Shown in pieces: positions 13,731-15,127 of a stretch of DNA of 15,127 bases (within the stretch, counting starts at the first letter, position 1; each line of letters begins with the position of its first letter). The notes beneath the pieces were generated by a model, which saw only the letters and a program-made list of their open reading frames with translations, did no database searches and was not told where the DNA came from. Source of the stretch: UBA1140 sp964573285 (GTDB lineage Bacteria; Campylobacterota; Campylobacteria; Campylobacterales; Sulfurovaceae); assembly GCA_964573285.1 (NCBI GenBank), contig CAZNJD010000068.1:1-15127 (forward strand), written 5' to 3'. The position numbers and the translations under genes were made by a program.

Positions 13731-14384
13731 ATGTATGAATTAAAATCTATAATAAAAAAAATAAAAAAAATACTTGCCAAAGAGAATAGAGGAGGTAAGA
13801 TATTTGATAAAGATGTAGCTAAAGCTTTAGATATACCACAAACTACTTTTGCTACAATGAAAAAGAGAAACTCTATACCTTTTAAAGAGATATTGCAATA
13901 TTGTGCCAAGAATAGATTAAGTATTAATTGGCTTTTTTTTGACCAAGCAGTTGATATGTTGGCTATAGAGACAGAAAAATATTTTCAAGTGAGATATTTT
14001 GCTGATATTCGTGCGAGTGCAGGTGGTGGTGCAGATGTTTTCAATGAAAATTATGAGATTTTATCTATAGATAAAACTCTTATGGATAACATAGTTCCTT
14101 TTTCAGATAAAGAGATTGAGGCAATTAATGTTGATGGTGATTCTATGGAACCTACACTTCAAAATGGTTCTATAGTTTTTATAGATAGAACTCAAACTAA
14201 TATAAAGAAAGATGGTATATATATAGCATCTACTAATGCAGGTTTATTTATCAAACGAATAAGACAAAGAGTTGATGGAAATGTAGAACTTATATCTGAT
14301 AATAAACTCTATTCTGCTGAGATAATGTCACCTGAAGAGATTAATATTGTAGGAAGAGTTATAGGAAATATAGAAAGTTTATAA
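13731..14384 (+). CDS. CI/LexA-like transcriptional regulator: phage-CI-type HTH + S24 self-cleaving peptidase domain
   Basis: 217 residues. The N-terminal DNA-binding domain (about 20-72) reads DKDVAKALDIPQTTFATMKK, then RNSIPFKEILQYC and LSINWLF, the pattern of the bacteriophage CI repressor HTH family. The C-terminal S24 domain has the candidate cleavage site Ala97-Gly98 in RASAGGGAD, nucleophile Ser138 in NVDGDSMEPTLQNG and base Lys175 in GLFIKRIR. The Ser-Lys spacing of 37 equals that of E. coli LexA. All residues for RecA-stimulated or auto-cleavage are therefore present. No phage genes adjoin it; it lies between moeA and the shikimate kinase, so it may be a domesticated stress regulator. 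Target sites are unknown; dyads just upstream suggest autoregulation. Confidence 0.87.
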   Translation: MYELKSIIKKIKKILAKENRGGKIFDKDVAKALDIPQTTFATMKKRNSIPFKEILQYCAKNRLSINWLFFDQAVDMLAIETEKYFQVRYFADIRASAGGGADVFNENYEILSIDKTLMDNIVPFSDKEIEAINVDGDSMEPTLQNGSIVFIDRTQTNIKKDGIYIASTNAGLFIKRIRQRVDGNVELISDNKLYSAEIMSPEEINIVGRVIGNIESL

Positions 14385-14403
14385 GAGATAGGAGAGAAAA
14401 ATA

Positions 14404-14934
14404 ATGTCACATAAAGAAGTTAAAAAAAATAATATTATAGTTATAGGATTTATGGGAGTAGGTAAAGGCACTACTGCTAGAGCTTACTCTAAAAAATATG
14501 CTCGTTTTAATATAGATACTGATGATTTAATAGAATCGAAAGAGAAAATGAAAATCAAAGATATATTTAAAGAGCATGGAGAAAAACAGTTTCGTTTATT
14601 AGAACAAGAGTGTGCAAATTGGATTGAAAAATCAGTAGAAAATTCTCTTATCTCATGTGGAGGAGGTTTTTATAAAGTAAATAATTTAAAAAAATTAGGT
14701 ACAGTTGTATTATTAGAGGCTTCTTATGAATGGATTTATAATAGATTATTAACTGCCTCTAATTCCAAAGCTAAGTTAAAAAAGAGACCACTCTTTTCTG
14801 AACCACAAAAAGCAAAACAACTTTATAAAGAGAGAGAAAAAGCTTATACAAAAATTGCTGATATAATTATTAATGTAGAAAAAAAAGAGTTAACGGAAAT
14901 AATTGAAGAAATTCATAAAAAAATATATTTATAG
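14404..14934 (+). CDS. aroK: Shikimate kinase, AroK type, with adenylate-kinase-like GKGT P-loop
   Basis: 176 residues, P-loop NMP-kinase fold. It phosphorylates shikimate to shikimate 3-phosphate in chorismate synthesis. Visible sites are the P-loop GFMGVGKGT (15-23), NIDTDDLIE with Asp38 and Asp40 for Mg and shikimate, QFRLLE with Arg64, SCGGGF (Gly86-88), the lid Arg128 (KKRPLF) and REKAYTKIA with Arg144. The position after the P-loop Lys is Gly where shikimate kinases usually have Ser or Thr; GKGT is the form found in adenylate kinases. All shikimate residues are kept, so activity is likely. AGGAGA (14390-14395) lies 8 bases before the ATG. It follows the S24 regulator by 19 bases and may be co-transcribed with it. 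It ends 60 bases before the rRNA promoter. Confidence 0.88.
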   Translation: MSHKEVKKNNIIVIGFMGVGKGTTARAYSKKYARFNIDTDDLIESKEKMKIKDIFKEHGEKQFRLLEQECANWIEKSVENSLISCGGGFYKVNNLKKLGTVVLLEASYEWIYNRLLTASNSKAKLKKRPLFSEPQKAKQLYKEREKAYTKIADIIINVEKKELTEIIEEIHKKIYL

Positions 14935-14947
14935 TAAGTAAAAGAAT

Positions 14948-15031
14948 AAAAATGTAAAAAAAAGTAAAAAAAATAATTTTTTTTGTAAAATTCCTTGACA
15001 ATAAAGAAAAAACCCCCTATAATACGCCCCA
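14948..15031 (+). promoter_or_regulatory. Ribosomal RNA operon promoter with UP-like phased A-tracts
   Basis: The core is TTGACA (14995-15000), 17 bp, then TATAAT (15018-15023), a perfect sigma70 consensus unlike other promoters in the window. The discriminator ACGCCCC leads to a likely start near the A at 15031; GC-rich discriminators are typical of stringently controlled rRNA promoters. Upstream are A5 (14948-14952), A8 (14956-14963), A8 (14966-14973) and T8 (14977-14984), spaced 8-11 bases, resembling an UP element or curved DNA. The boxA and leader sequence downstream support the rRNA assignment. Confidence 0.85.
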
Positions 15032-15127
15032 CAAACAAATTGGACATCTAAAGTTTAGAAGTTTTAATTAAGAAGTTTGTAGAAAATGATCTTTAACAAC
15101 CAAATATAAGTAAACAAAAAATCAACG
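15032..15127 (+). ncRNA. 5' leader of the rRNA operon with boxA antitermination site (16S gene beyond window)
   Basis: TGATCTTTAACAA (15087-15099) matches the E. coli rrn boxA TGCTCTTTAACAA at all but one position. Just after the start, ACAAAC (15031-15036) can pair with GTTTGT (15075-15080), enclosing a small palindrome CTAAAGTTTAG (15048-15058); such a stem may be the antitermination or processing structure. The mature 16S rRNA is not reached. Confidence 0.75.

Noticed and set aside
14966..14984. A8-TAA-T8 palindrome as an intrinsic terminator of aroK
   Set aside because: The stem has no G-C pairs and the position immediately before the -35 box fits an UP element or curved DNA better.

Overview
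The window is very AT-rich, gene-dense and almost fully coding. Its gene content points to the Campylobacterota (epsilonproteobacteria): a glcD gene translationally coupled to a plasminogen-binding-type (PgbA N-terminal) gene, the futalosine-pathway gene mqnA, short intergenic spaces, and consensus TATAAT -10 boxes that mostly lack a clear -35. I cannot assign a genus from sequence alone.

Layout. (1) 1-801 is accessory-looking: a truncated Rpn/PD-(D/E)XK 'transposase-type' nuclease gene runs off the left edge, followed by a 458-bp gap holding only two short, startless frames that look like gene remnants. (2) 802-8085 is a long, tightly packed minus-strand run. Read in its own direction it is cobQ, cbiB, a homoserine-kinase-like kinase, a cobD-type PLP decarboxylase, cobS, a stand-alone cysteine-rich protein, pgbA-like and glcD, with overlaps or very short gaps between the cob genes. 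(3) sppA (8176-9084) lies alone on the plus strand. (4) 9087-11685 is a second minus-strand operon: mqnA, cobT (archaeal-type family), a small basic protein of unknown function, and cobU. (5) 11772-13649 is a plus-strand molybdopterin operon moaD-moaE-moeA. (6) 13731-14934 holds a LexA/CI-like S24 self-cleaving regulator and a shikimate kinase. (7) 14935-15127 is the promoter and leader of an rRNA operon (UP-like phased A-tracts, consensus -35/-10, GC-rich discriminator, boxA); the 16S gene lies beyond the right edge.

How the genes work together. The two cob operons together encode most of the late steps of cobamide synthesis. CobQ amidates adenosylcobyrinate diamide to adenosylcobyrate. The kinase (inferred) and the CobD-type enzyme make aminopropanol phosphate, which CbiB attaches. 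CobU activates adenosylcobinamide, CobT makes the alpha-ribazole phosphate, and CobS joins the halves. No corrin-ring, corrinoid adenosyltransferase or lower-ligand genes and no B12 riboswitch are visible here.

The most interesting signal is the trio kinase + CobD-type decarboxylase + cysteine-rich protein. It looks like a three-gene version of functions that, as I recall, are combined in the single CobD protein of Methanosarcina mazei (threonine kinase, threonine-phosphate decarboxylase, metal-binding C-terminal domain). It would supply an L-threonine kinase unrelated to the GHMP-type PduX. No CRISPR array, tRNA or intrinsic terminator was seen.
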